Below, piece after piece: positions 47,574 to 58,667 of a stretch of DNA of 64,000 bases. The stretch covers positions 24,732,208 to 24,796,207 of the forward strand of contig OY970832.1 of assembly GCA_963853835.1 (NCBI GenBank), read 5' to 3'. Below the pieces are notes generated by a model. The model worked only from the letters and a program-made list of their open reading frames with translations, did not search any database and was not told the DNA's origin. The position numbers and the translations under genes were made by a program. Each line of letters begins with the position of its first letter. Position 1 is the stretch's first letter. Origin of the DNA: Calendula officinalis. Lineage: Eukaryota; Streptophyta; Magnoliopsida; Asterales; Asteraceae.

Positions 47574-47986
47574 TAGGGCTGTCAAATCGTGCTATCATTT
47601 CGTGTTGCTGGATAACACGACACGACACGACACGAATTTGTTCAACACGAAAACGACACGACACGAAGTCGTGTTTTATTTTGGTAACACGAACACGACA
47701 CGATTAAAAAACGATAAACACGACAAACACGACAACACAAAAAAAAAATAACAAATTTCTTACTTATTACATGCTAAAAACACGACAAACACGAAAAACA
47801 CGACAAACACGACAAAATCATAACTATCGTGTCAATTTCGTATTAATCTTTGAACACGAACACGACTTCGTGTTTGTTTTACACAACACGAACACGACAC
47901 GAACACGAATTCAGATTTCAGTTTCGTGCCAATTTCGTTTCGTTTCGTGTATTTTTGTCGTGTCGTGTCAGGTTTTGACATCCCTA
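47574..47986. mobile_element. hAT-type MITE (413 bp) with exact 8-bp duplication
   Basis: Ends TAGGGCTGTCAAA and inverted TTTTGACATCCCTA. ATTAAAAC occurs at 47566-47573 and 47987-47994. Almost the whole body consists of ACACGACA/TCGTGT words in both directions, a strong clustered transposase-site pattern. Confidence 0.85.
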
Positions 47987-49182
47987 ATTAAAACTAGTCA
48001 TTTACTCATTCCATCACATGATTTACACATTAAAAGTAATCCTAAATCACCAAAGGGCCCGGGACATAGTGATAAGGTGTATGTCTTAATTTTTTGGTCA
48101 CATATTATATATAAATAGTATTTAGAAGTGTATTATGATTTTCTGTTAAAAAAAAAGGAACAAAGAAAAAAAACCATGGTTAAATCGTTTTAATGCTACA
48201 TTTGATTTTTTCTTGAACGTTAATATATACATAATTTTCATATTTTTTTGTCCGCAATAGAATTTGAACCACTGGATAACCTTTGATAGTCAAACCTAAC
48301 TAATATATTGAAGTTTCTCTTATTTTTATATACTACTTAATACTATTATAGATCTTAAATTCTAATTCTAATTAGCATATATATTACTATACTATCTTAA
48401 TGGTTAAGAATTAATTAGTTTGGTTTAAAAAGTCAATAAATTAAATTTGACGTCATGTTTGTTGGTTCTTAACGAGTTGAAATTATTTGTTAGAAACGTG
48501 AAAAAATTGAAATTGTGTTGTTCGTTTTGGACCTCGGTGGAAAATGTCGCAAAATTATGTCAGCGCCTGTCCTTATACTTTTGAATAATGATAGTAATAG
48601 TCCCACAACTGCTTTTTTCGTAGTTTATTCATGTTTTTAAATTTTAAGTTCTTAATTTTACAACATGGGTATGTTTTTATGTTATGTAGAGAAAGAATTG
48701 AGTATGCTTTTAGGTTATGTAGAGAAAGAATAAAGTCACACATTATATCGATAAGAAACTTAAACTTACAACCTAATGTGTTGTAAATAATCCAAAGTTT
48801 AGGTTTGGAGTATATATAACCAATATTTCAAACCAATTCATACTCACCCCTACATAGTATGTATAACTCTATAAGGCGAGCATACAGTTCGACATGTTTA
48901 CTATAATTTTTGTGTGTGCATGCTTGCGCACGCTTGTATTGAGGGATTATTTAGGTGATAATTACGTACTACAGTTTTTCCATGTAAATATATGATTATG
49001 AGAATTTGAGAGAGACTAGTTACACATACTAGTCGGTCTCTCACGCTTCATCAATGGTCCAAGATTCTTTGTATGTATTAGACTCAAAACAATTGAATTA
49101 TCTACTAATCAATTCCAAGATCGGCCCGGTATTTTTGTTACATTTTTTCGCTGATTATGAACGCGAGTTTTTATAATTAATA
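47987..49182. other. AT-rich DNA, no gene seen
   Basis: Nothing beyond simple AT-rich text and a short direct repeat (TATGTAGAGAAAGAAT, twice near 48680-48730). Confidence 0.5.
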
Positions 49183-49450
49183 CTACCTCCGCATTGAAAT
49201 AAGTGATACATTGAGCTTTCACAGTTTTTGAGGCAAAAGATTAAAATGTGGGTTAATATATAGATTAAAATGGATAGTTAGTACAGAATGTGTCACACTC
49301 TTTTTTAATAAAGTGGTATTAATGATATTTAAAAGTAAAAGTAAGGGTAGAAATGTAATTTTACCAAATAAGATAATATTTAGAAGTATATTACCTATTT
49401 TGATTCACCTCTAAATAAAAAATATATCACTTATTTTGATACAGATATAG
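49183..49450. mobile_element. Stowaway family A MITE, diverged (about 268 bp)
   Basis: CTACCTCCGCATTGAAATAA left end and a decayed right end CTTATTTTGATACAGATATAG. More mutated than the other copies, so older. Confidence 0.7.
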
Positions 49451-49726
49451 TATATATGGAGTATAATTGTTTGGATATAAATAAAATGACCATTATCGAG
49501 ATATCTTTAATTAATCACTCATTCTCCCAAAACTTAATGGAACAGAGTCACAGACTCATTTGTGCCTAACCTACCTTTTATTCATTCGTGGTGGTTCTCT
49601 AGCTAGCTAGTTACGTCGACATCAGACATTCAACTTATTTAATGTGACTCTTTCATCTTCGTTGACGAACTCATATATGCATTGGTATTTCACACCTCTT
49701 TATCCAATACTCAGTTATTCAATATA

Positions 49727-49858
49727 AGTGGTGATTTTTGCACCACATGTTTTAACCCATGTACCACAACAAATATTTTATATAGTTATACGGTCTGTAG
49801 AATTAATTGTACAATATGGTGTAGGTATCAAAATTTGTGGTATGAAAATTAACTCCCT
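49727..49858. mobile_element. Mutator-type MITE (132 bp), second copy
   Basis: TTCAATATA is duplicated at 49718-49726 and 49859-49867. The length is identical to that of the copy at 5190-5321, and both end ...ACTCCCT and contain ACCACAT/GTGGT(A/G)T inverted words. Confidence 0.75.
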
Positions 49859-50142
49859 TTCAATATATTTCACTGATTTTACAAATTTTGACTAACTCGT
49901 TTTGTACTGTTCATTTTAGATCGATGGTGAATGTGTTTGTTGCTCTTCGTGACTAATACTTATGTCCTTCATTGTTCATCAAGATCCATAACGAGTACAA
50001 GATCTAGTTGTTTCGTAGCGTCTGTGCTTCTATGAAATCCTTTTATGTAGTTATATTAGCTATAAAGTGCATCGCAGCTCAAAACATATAGATCATCATG
50101 TATTAATTCATGACCATGTGATGCTTTCAACGGACGCCTAAT

Positions 50143-50673
50143 TAGGGATGAGCATGAAAACCGAAATCAACCCGCTAAAATCGACATAACCGAACTAATA
50201 AAATCGAAACCATTTCAAAATCGATGGTTCGGATCTAAATTTTGAAAACATCGATGTATTCGGTTCGATTTCGATTTTAACCAAAAAAACTGTTGCAAGA
50301 AGCCGCTTAACTAATTATGGTTTATATTATGATTATATGATACAAAGTAGTTTTATATTTTAAAATTTTGATCTGAAAATAATATTAATGTTAAAATATG
50401 TTATTAGATATTGAATTTAATGGGAATCAGATATTGTAGTGGAAATTTGTATGTAATGTTGGAAAATGAAGATTAATGTAGGAAACTATATATGCTAATG
50501 TTGAAACTAGATGAGTTCGGATTTAAAACCAAAACCAAGCCATTAATGGCCAGAACACGCTATAACCGTAACCGATAGAAACGAAACCATTAAGTTTGAA
50601 AATTTTAAAACCAAAATTAGCGGTGGGTCAGTTTGATTCTAAAACCGCATCAAACCGCCTCATACACACCCTA
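50143..50673. mobile_element. hAT-type element (531 bp), non-autonomous
   Basis: Starts TAGGGATGAGCATG and ends CATACACACCCTA. The flanking 8-mers CGCCTAAT (50135-50142) and CGTCTAAT (50674-50681) differ by one base. The subterminal parts are full of AACCG/CGGTT words. Confidence 0.75.
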
Positions 50674-51215
50674 CGTCTAATACACATTGAGATCGAGCGA
50701 CTATACATTGAATTTGTCATGATAGCGAAGTTACCTTATAGGAGTTGGATATGGACACACTGAGATCTTGATGGAGTAAACGACATGTAATAGATTAGTG
50801 CATTCAACCTATTCCCTTCATTGGTCAATTTAGAAATACCAAGATTTTTAGAGAAACACAACACATGCATAGGATTTCCTAGAGACGCAGGGGTGGTACT
50901 AGACAAAATTTTAAAGGTGGGCAAAATTTTAAAGTGCTGGTCAGGTTCTTTGAGTGAGGTTTTATTTAAAGTCAAATCGTAAACCAAATCAAATCAATTT
51001 TAGTTTAAAGAAAGTCTAAACGTAAACTAAATTAATCAAAATCAAAATTCATGTGTTAGTTAATTCGAGAATAAAAATTCTAAAATTTAATAATATAAAA
51101 AATAGATTATAATTTCTATAGTGGTAGATTTCGTATACACAGTTTATGTTCCTAACACATATTCGTACTCAGTTTTGTTATAACGTACAAGTAAGTTCTT
51201 AAAGTGTTCATCTTA
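50674..51215. other. AT-rich DNA, no gene seen
   Basis: No element ends or coding signals recognised. The 83-codon minus-strand frame at 50736-50987 shows no family motif. Confidence 0.45.
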
Positions 51216-51700
51216 TCTTACTAATTACTAATGCATTTAGGACTAACATTTTAAGAAATTTTAAGGAGCTCCTTAATTTTAAGTTTAAGGAGATTTCCAC
51301 TTTTAGTAAGTTCTTCAACTAAAATAAAATCAAAAAGTGTTGCTTACAGGATTCGAACACAAGACCTCTTCTAAGTAATCACTATGTGTTAACCAGTTGC
51401 TATAAATTACACTTTATTTCAAACTACCAAAACAAATTATAAGAGGTTGTACCCTTTTATTTCCGTTTCATTTTATATTTCCGGAAACTATTGACTATAC
51501 TAAATTGTCTTACCATCTATTATTTCCGTTTCGGTTTATATTTCCGGAAACTATTAATTGTGTTACCACCAAATTAATTGACCTTTTGACTATACTAAAT
51601 CTTCTTCACGCATATCTTAACAATATAGAAAGCTTTTGTTCATAACGCCTCGACCACAACCTACACATAAACACAACCTACACATAAACACAATTCTACA
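51216..51700 (+). mobile_element. Helitron 5' part, relative of the 52363 element; 3' end not found
   Basis: Starts TCTTACTAATTACTAATGCA after an A, and shares GCATTTAGGACTA, AAGGAGCTCCTTAA, CCACTTTTAGTAA and the stretch GTGTTAACCAGTTGCTATAAA with 52363-52854. It lacks the GGGTACCC hairpin end. It contains a repeated piece (TTTATATTTCCGGAAACTAT, twice at 51470-51560). Confidence 0.55.
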
Positions 51701-52362
51701 AATCAGGCGACGTTATACCCGCCTGCGATTTCCGGCAACAATTTTACCCATGACATATGATCCGGTGTTTAGGTTTGTTGTCCGTTTAAGATCATATATA
51801 TATTAACAATCGATTGTTATCTTCTCATACTAATTTTCTTTAACTCTGCATATTTCAACTGTTTAGGTGTAAGTAACTAAAATGTCTTCAACCACACATA
51901 TTGGTACTTCAATGCTCACTGCACCACCACATCCACATGTAGGGGATTCAACTTTTGAGGCTCAAGAGGTACACCTTTCATAACAAATTTTGAAATACTA
52001 TTATGTCACATTGTGATCAATAGGTGTGTATTACGTCTGGGGGTATTTTATTCTAATGGAATTTTTTCATTCTATTTTTGCAAGGCTTTTGGACCATACG
52101 AGACAATTGAAAACTTTCAAGACCTCTGGAAACCTCAGTACTAGTACAAATGCAGATGTGTCCGCGTTGAATATGTTTGGTTTGACCACAAACAAAACAA
52201 ACTATATTTGTTTTTGCTTGACAGATTTGTAAGTAATTACTAACTGTGCACGTTAATTATGTAACGTTGAAATAAGGAAGTATTCGTATCTTTAGCAACG
52301 TTGAATTTTATATTTAAAAACGTAATAAATATTCAAATTTAACAAATTTATCTATATCTATA
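51701..52362. other. Gene-free DNA between two Helitron copies
   Basis: No recognisable protein. A short open stretch at 52026-52232 gives 68 codons without motifs. Confidence 0.4.
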
Positions 52363-52854
52363 TCTATACTATCTATAAAGCATTTAGGACTACTAAACAT
52401 AGCAACTCCTTAAACTTAAACTTAAGTACATTTCCACTTTTAGTAACTTCTTCAACACCACAAAAATAAAAAAGTGTTGCTTCCAGGATTTGAACACAAA
52501 ACCTCTTGTGAAATCTGACTGTGTGTTAACCAATTGCTATAAATGACAATTTGTTTTAGAACAAATAAACAACCAACTTTAAATAGAAAACATATTGTAT
52601 CGAACTTTCCATGATCAAGGTATTTGTTTGTGTGCTCACATATTCTTTAATTATAATCCTTAAGTTTGTTGGTTAACTTGAATGTGTTATTATGTTCTAG
52701 ATGATAATGATTACTAATTGCAATTTTTAAAGACGGAAAAAATCATTCATTTGCGCAATTATTGTTGGGAAAACCGTATAAACGAACAACACTTGCTCGC
52801 CACGAAATATAGTTTCTGGGTACCCGCCGCCGCATTGCGCGGGTACCCTGCTAG
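52363..52854 (+). mobile_element. Short non-autonomous Helitron (492 bp)
   Basis: Begins TCTATACTATCTATAAAGCA, ends in a hairpin with GGGTACCCGC and GCGGGTACCC arms followed by CTGCTAG and then host T. The base before it is A. Both ends match the Helitron nested in the CACTA element at 36794-37221, opposite strand. Confidence 0.85.
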
Positions 52855-54771
52855 TATATTAATGATGTGGACTAATATGTTCTGGTTAAATATATGTGTG
52901 ATCAAATAAATGGTAATCATAATAATTTTAAACCAATAAACCTAGGGGAAAATGAATCAAATGAAAAGAAGATTTTAATATGAAACAGAGTAAAAGAAAC
53001 GTTAAAACTGGAAAGAAAAAAAAAGATTTAAAAAAATATATATGTATATGGATGGGATTTAAAGTAATTGTTATATGCTTTAAGATACATGAGTTAGTCA
53101 TTGAGCTAATATATGACGTGTATTAGTTATCGCTAATATATTATGTATATTTGGATGAACCAAGCAAAAAAATGAACCAACCCTAAAAAAATAATACTAA
53201 GCGGAAAAATTTTAGGGTACCGCCCTTATAGAGACGTGCACATATAAATACTACCTATAAATATTCTTGCATCAAACATAGTGTATATAAAACCGAAGTA
53301 CATAGAAATCTGGATATACCCTACTAGTCAAAACCACAAAGTACAAGAACAAAGGATAAAACCTTTCCCAAAACAACCTAACACATCACTTCATCCCCTT
53401 TTGCATAGATCTTGCACTCATAATCACAATAACTTATATCTTCAAATACCAATAACACATCAACACTAACAATTGCAAGCACTCTCAAAAGCAAAAAATA
53501 AGTACAAAAACCAGCGACATACAAGAATTATCAAAAACTCATGACCATCTTTCTACGACGCTGCAAGGTAAAACGTTATGCATTATCAACAATTCGACAA
53601 ACACTTCACCAAACGAAAAATAAATTAGATTAGCAATAATACAATTAATATTGAAACATAGGGTCATTATTGCCAATCTTTAAAGATAGAAGTAGCAAAA
53701 AGAAATAAAAGTAAAAAAGAGTAATAAAATTAAAAATTTAGTCAAATATGTATACTTGAAGCAATTAACGAAAATTAGTGCGGTTTCCCTACAAATCGGT
53801 TCTGCAAACAAACAAACCCTCATTTAAAACTTTATTTCTCTCTCTACTCTCTCTCATGATCAGCCATGTTTATACAAGGTGTGTACTAATTACTAAATAC
53901 TATTTTTTGTTCGGTCAATCACTGCAAAAATCCCCCTTTGATTTCTTGCCCTATTGAAATATATCGAGCTCTTTTTTTAGGGCTTCTGATCTCTACTTAT
54001 GAATGTAGGCACATTCTAGTTCAATTATTTTTACGGAAGTCGGTGTTTCTGGTTTCAGTTTACTTAGATTTCGACGCGGAATAATTAACAGTTGCGAAAA
54101 TTTTGATTTTTGGAGCTGAATTTTATGTACTTTTGCTTGTTCGAATTTGGATTTTTTTTTTTTTTTGATGCATCATCTCCGATCTCTCACATTGAATAGC
54201 TGAAATTATAGGGGTTAATGTTTCTGATTTGGATCCAACAAGCTAGATAAAGCATTCAATTTTGTGAAATTAATCATCTTTTGGTTCTGATTTCACTGTA
54301 CTTGTTTTTGCTGTTAGTTGGATCCTATCGTTAAGTTGAATTTTGCCTTAATAGTTGCGAATTTTCTTATTTCTTTTACAGAATCATGACAAATAGACTT
54401 GCTAATCGCGTAATTTCTTTGACTTGTTATGTATAATTTCTATATATTTATATGATTTAATCATATTGATTGTGTTGCCAGAAATGGTGGCGGTTGCATA
54501 TTGTGCACCTCTTTTTTGTCCTAAAATACACACACTAGATCTTATTACCTTAATTGATTTAGTACAAATATTTTGGTAATTATCTTTTGCTTTATATACC
54601 AGATTTTGTGATAAACAGAAATATTAAAAATTATATTCTGTAATTCGTAATTTCGTTTTCTTATGATGTTTTATTCGTTGTGTAGGTTTTGATTATTCGC
54701 AGGATCTGGTTACTATAATCTGAATATTAGAAAGAAAAATAATATCCTTTTTCTCACACAAATTACCAAAA
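52855..54771 (+). other. Intergenic DNA and leader of the SHOU4-like gene
   Basis: A probable leader exon near 53815-53878 (after a CT-rich stretch) ends at ATACAAG|GTGTGT. The leader intron then runs toward 54700, where GATTATTCGCAG precedes the final leader part. No other gene is seen. Confidence 0.45.
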
Positions 54772-56799
54772 ATGAGTTCCCGATTTCCATCTCATCAATT
54801 GAACAACGGGTTATACGTATCGGGCCGGCCCGAACAACCCAAAGAAAGAACCCCCACCATGTCATCAACCGCAGTACCGTACACCGGCGGTGACATAAAA
54901 AAATCCGGCGAACTCGGTAAAATGTTTGATGTAGAAAACACTATTTCAAGACCAAGAAAATCTGGCCCGATTGCAAACACACCTTTAAGAACGGGCTCAT
55001 TTGGTGGTGGGAATTCTTCACACTCCAACCAACCAACATCAAATTCGGCTAACCGAATGGGCTCATCGGGTGCTGGCCCGGGTTCATCTTCAATGAAGAA
55101 AGCTAGTTCTGGCCCGTTGAATAAACACGGTGAGCCCATTAGGAAATCGTCTGGACCGCAAGGTGGCGGGTTGCCCAGTTCTAGACACAACTCTGGACCC
55201 ATCCCGGTTCTACCCACTACCGGGCTCATCACATCTGGCCCGTTGAACTCATCTGGTGCACCAAGAAAGGGTTCGGCTCAAACTGAGTCAACCGGGTCAG
55301 GTAAATCGCGAACCACAATGGCTAAAAATCAAGCGGTTACTTACCTTAAACAGGATATTGGACGGTCTCTATCTAGGTTAGCATTTCACTATTTTGTACA
55401 TTATTTATCACTAAAAAATATATATATTTTTTATTAGGATTACATTTATTTATTTTGATTTTTATATGGTAGCTCGGCTTTTGGATGTTGGGGAAGAAAA
55501 TCTGTGATTGATTTTATCGATGGGTATCCTGATGCTGAACTTAGAAGTGCTAAAAATGGACAGTTTGTCAAGGTGTCTGGGGTATGTAATATGTTGCACT
55601 TAATTACTAGAATATATATATTATTCATATTCTATATAAATACCTTACTTTATATATCTTATCTAGGGTTTCATATATGTATAGATTCTTGGACTAATTA
55701 TGAAATGATGATTTGTTGAAGGTGGTTACTTGTGGAAATGTTCCATTAGAGTCATCTTTCCAAAGGGTTCCCAGATGTGTTTATACGACCACAAGTTTAT
55801 ATGAATATCGAGGATGGAGTTCAAAACCTGCAAACCCTACACACCGTCGTTTTACGTGGGGCCTACGTTCTATGGAGGTCAGAAATTTCATTTATTTATT
55901 TTATTTAAATTATTTTTCACTTGTTATTTTATTTTTCGTTGATCGTTTGATTGAAATTTAAACGTTATATTATACAGTTGCTAGGTTTGTAGGACACAAT
56001 CACAATGCTGTCTTTATTTTTTTAGAATTGCATGTGAATTTAGCTTTACATAAAGCAAATATTCTGTTATGGGTTAAACAATACTCACCACCTTCCAAAA
56101 ACAAGACATTTATTTTGACTTTTTTAAATCATCATTGATTCATGATTAATGATTAATTGATTATGAAGATTCTAAACTTTCTGTAAAGGGATATATGAAC
56201 ACATTCAACTTTATAAGAATTCAATTGGTAGATGATAAATTAGTACATTTTCTGAAAATACGTAAATAATAAAATACTAAAATATTGCATAAATATTTTA
56301 CAGAGACACGTTGTGGATTTCTATATATCCGACTTCCAATCTGGCTTAAGAGCACTAGTTAAAACTGGTTATGGTGCACGTGTGACTCCATATGTTGAAG
56401 AGCCTTCAGTTATAGAAGTTGACCAGTCAAACATCGATTCATCTCCACAGTTCACCAGATGGTTAAATGACAGAAATATCCCTATCGACGATCGTGTCAT
56501 GCGTCTCAAAGAAGGGTATATCTATATCTAAATCTAAATCTAAACGTAAACTAGTATTTAATTATTCTATTGATTACTTATTGTGAATTTTGATGACAAA
56601 ATGTAGATATATAAAAGAAGGCAGCACGGTGAGTGTAATGGGAATAGTTCAAAGACACAACAACGTGTTGATGATTGTACCGCCATCTGAGGGGGTCCCG
56701 ACAGGCTGTCAATGGTCAAGATGTCTTCTTCCCATGAGTTTGGAGGGAATCGTTTTGAGATGTGAAGATTCATCAAAGCTTGATGTCGTTCCTGTTTAA
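54772..56799 (+). CDS. SHOU4L: SHOU4-like protein (At1g16860/At1g78880 family) without the membrane hairpin
   Basis: Arabidopsis SHOU4 and SHOU4L are membrane proteins that restrain cellulose synthase delivery to the plasma membrane. Exons 54772-55376, 55473-55581, 55722-55877, 56304-56515 and 56607-56799 give 1,275 nt, 424 residues. The N-terminus is the family hallmark (SSRFPSHQLNNGLYVSGRPE, VPYTGGDIKKSGELGKMFD), followed by a Ser/Gly region with repeated SGP motifs. The C-terminal half (YPDAELRSAKNGQFVKVSGV, RCVYTTTSLYEYRGW, DFYISDFQSGLRALVKTGYG, RLKEGYIKEGSTVSVMG, CLLPMSLEGIVLRCED) is fully conserved. The two hydrophobic helices that normally sit between these halves are absent: exon 1 ends TYLKQDIGRSLSR and exon 2 starts SSAFGCWGRKSVIDFI. 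The intron between them is only 96 bp and encodes no hydrophobic stretch. The product would be soluble or peripheral. The frame is open. Confidence 0.88.
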
Positions 56800-57772
56800 A
56801 GTTTTAATTTTTTTTTTTTAAAAATTAGTTGTATATTCTTTCTTTTCTGTCATAGTAAAGTTATGGTGTTTGTTGTGTGATACAAAGGGAAACTTAAAAA
56901 GGGTGAGCGAGTATAAAGTGTCTTTTTTTTTACATTTCTTTATCTTGGAATATGTTTAGAGGATTTGAGTATTAAGTTTTTCTTTTTCCTTATACTTTGA
57001 AACACAATTAAGGCATAATTATATACTAATTCGTGTATTTCTTTACTGTTTTCTTGTTACTTGTTAGTAAATTGTCACGTATGGCACCACTATTATTGGG
57101 TTATATGTGGGCTGAGCCCGAATGAGCTCAACCTGAAAGTAACCCTCTCTTTTATTGGAGATTAAATTACACAGAAGGTACATATAATATATCACAATCT
57201 CAGTCTTGTCCCTAGTGTATGTAAATTATTACATTGGTTGTCTCTACTCCCTACCACCATTACAAATTTTTTAAATGATCAAACTACCCTGAAGTGAAGA
57301 TAAATTACTGAGAATATAATAAGTGATAAACCACATGGACCATCTATTAAATTTATTCTATTAATTGATTTTTTTTTCTTTTTCTTTTTCTTTTATCCAT
57401 ATTTTTCCTCCACATTAAGACTCATCACTCAGCTGTATCTCTTTGATTTCAAAGCTTCATCAATGACCATTATTGTCGCATTACCATACCTTTGAAAATT
57501 CGATATATCCCCAACCCTACTTTCAATTGGACCTACGTTTCCAAAACACCAACTCCTTTAACGACCTAAATGAATTGAACTTTAGAAGGACAAGAAATCA
57601 AAGAGAACCCTGATTGTAACCCTACTTAACTATGTGTTAATGTTTTTTGTTGAACGACAAATCCTAATCTAGGATTAATTATAATTTATGTTTACGAGGG
57701 CAAACATTATACCTGATAAGCCACATTCCATTTGGTACTATGTGTTAATGTTATTTGTGTGTTTTAATTTTA
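56800..57772. other. SHOU4-like 3' untranslated region and intergenic DNA
   Basis: T-rich 3' region, then AT-rich text. No gene or clear element is recognised. Confidence 0.5.
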
Positions 57773-58520
57773 GGGATAATTATTTTTATATCCTTGTAAA
57801 AGTCATAAATTATTTCTATATCATTCTCAAATTCATAAATTATCTTTATATCCTTCTAAACTTTATAATTGCTTTTATATCCTTCCAAACCTTTAAAACA
57901 TTTTTTTATGTCCAAAAACCTATTTTATTATTTATTAAATCATGAAAAATATCAATAATATACGCAAATAAACATGATTTCTAATACATAATCAACAGAT
58001 ATATTGCATAATTATTTGATAAATATTGATATTATAATGGTTTAATAAATATTAAAATTGGTTTTGGACATAAAAGAGAGTTTTAAAGATTTAGAAGGAT
58101 ATTGAGGTAATTACAAAGTTTAGAAGGATATAGTAATAATTTATGAATTTGAAAGGATATACTTTCTCCGATTCAAAATAAGTGATACACTTTCCCTTTT
58201 TGGGTGATTCAAAATAAGTGATACACTTTGAAAAATTACCTTATTTGGCACAAAAAGTGGGACCCTCATCCACTAACTATCTACTTTAATAAAGTGAAAT
58301 TACCACTTTACCCTTATTTTTTACTTTTAAACATCATTAATTCCACTTTATTCAAAAAGTGTAGGACTCATTCCCCACTAACCATCCAATTAATCTAATT
58401 TAATCATCATTATAATCTTTTGCCTCAAAATCCGTAAAACCCAAAGTGTATCACTTATTTTGAATCGGAGGAAGTATAAATAATTGACGAGATTTACAAG
58501 GATATAAAAGTAATTATCCC
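57773..58520. mobile_element. Mutator-type MITE (748 bp) with 9-bp duplication, containing a Stowaway
   Basis: Ends GGGATAATTATTTTTATATC and inverted GATATAAAAGTAATTATCCC. TTAATTTTA lies at 57764-57772 and 58521-58529. Both halves consist of TATATCCTT-type words repeated as AAATTATATATCCTTxTAAA. It ends about 140 bp before the KH-gene start codon, so it lies in that gene's promoter. Confidence 0.85.
58162..58474. mobile_element. Stowaway family A MITE (313 bp) nested in the Mutator-type MITE
   Basis: CTTTCTCCGATTCAAAATAA and TTTTGAATCGGAGGAAG ends, TA at 58160-58161 and 58475-58476. Confidence 0.85.
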
Positions 58521-58667
58521 TTAATTTTAATTCTTCAATTGGAGGACAAGAAGGTAATTGTAGTGTTAAAAGATCCCTGCGCAAAGACTTCAAAGCTCCA
58601 AACCTTCCATCATCAACACAGATCCCTCTTCGTCAAACCCCCTCAATAAAAACCCTAACCCACACTA

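Noticed and set aside
54795..55232. 145-codon antisense frame opposite SHOU4-like exon 1
   Set aside because: It mirrors the codon bias of the Ser/Gly-rich sense exon, shows no motif and lacks splice or homology support.
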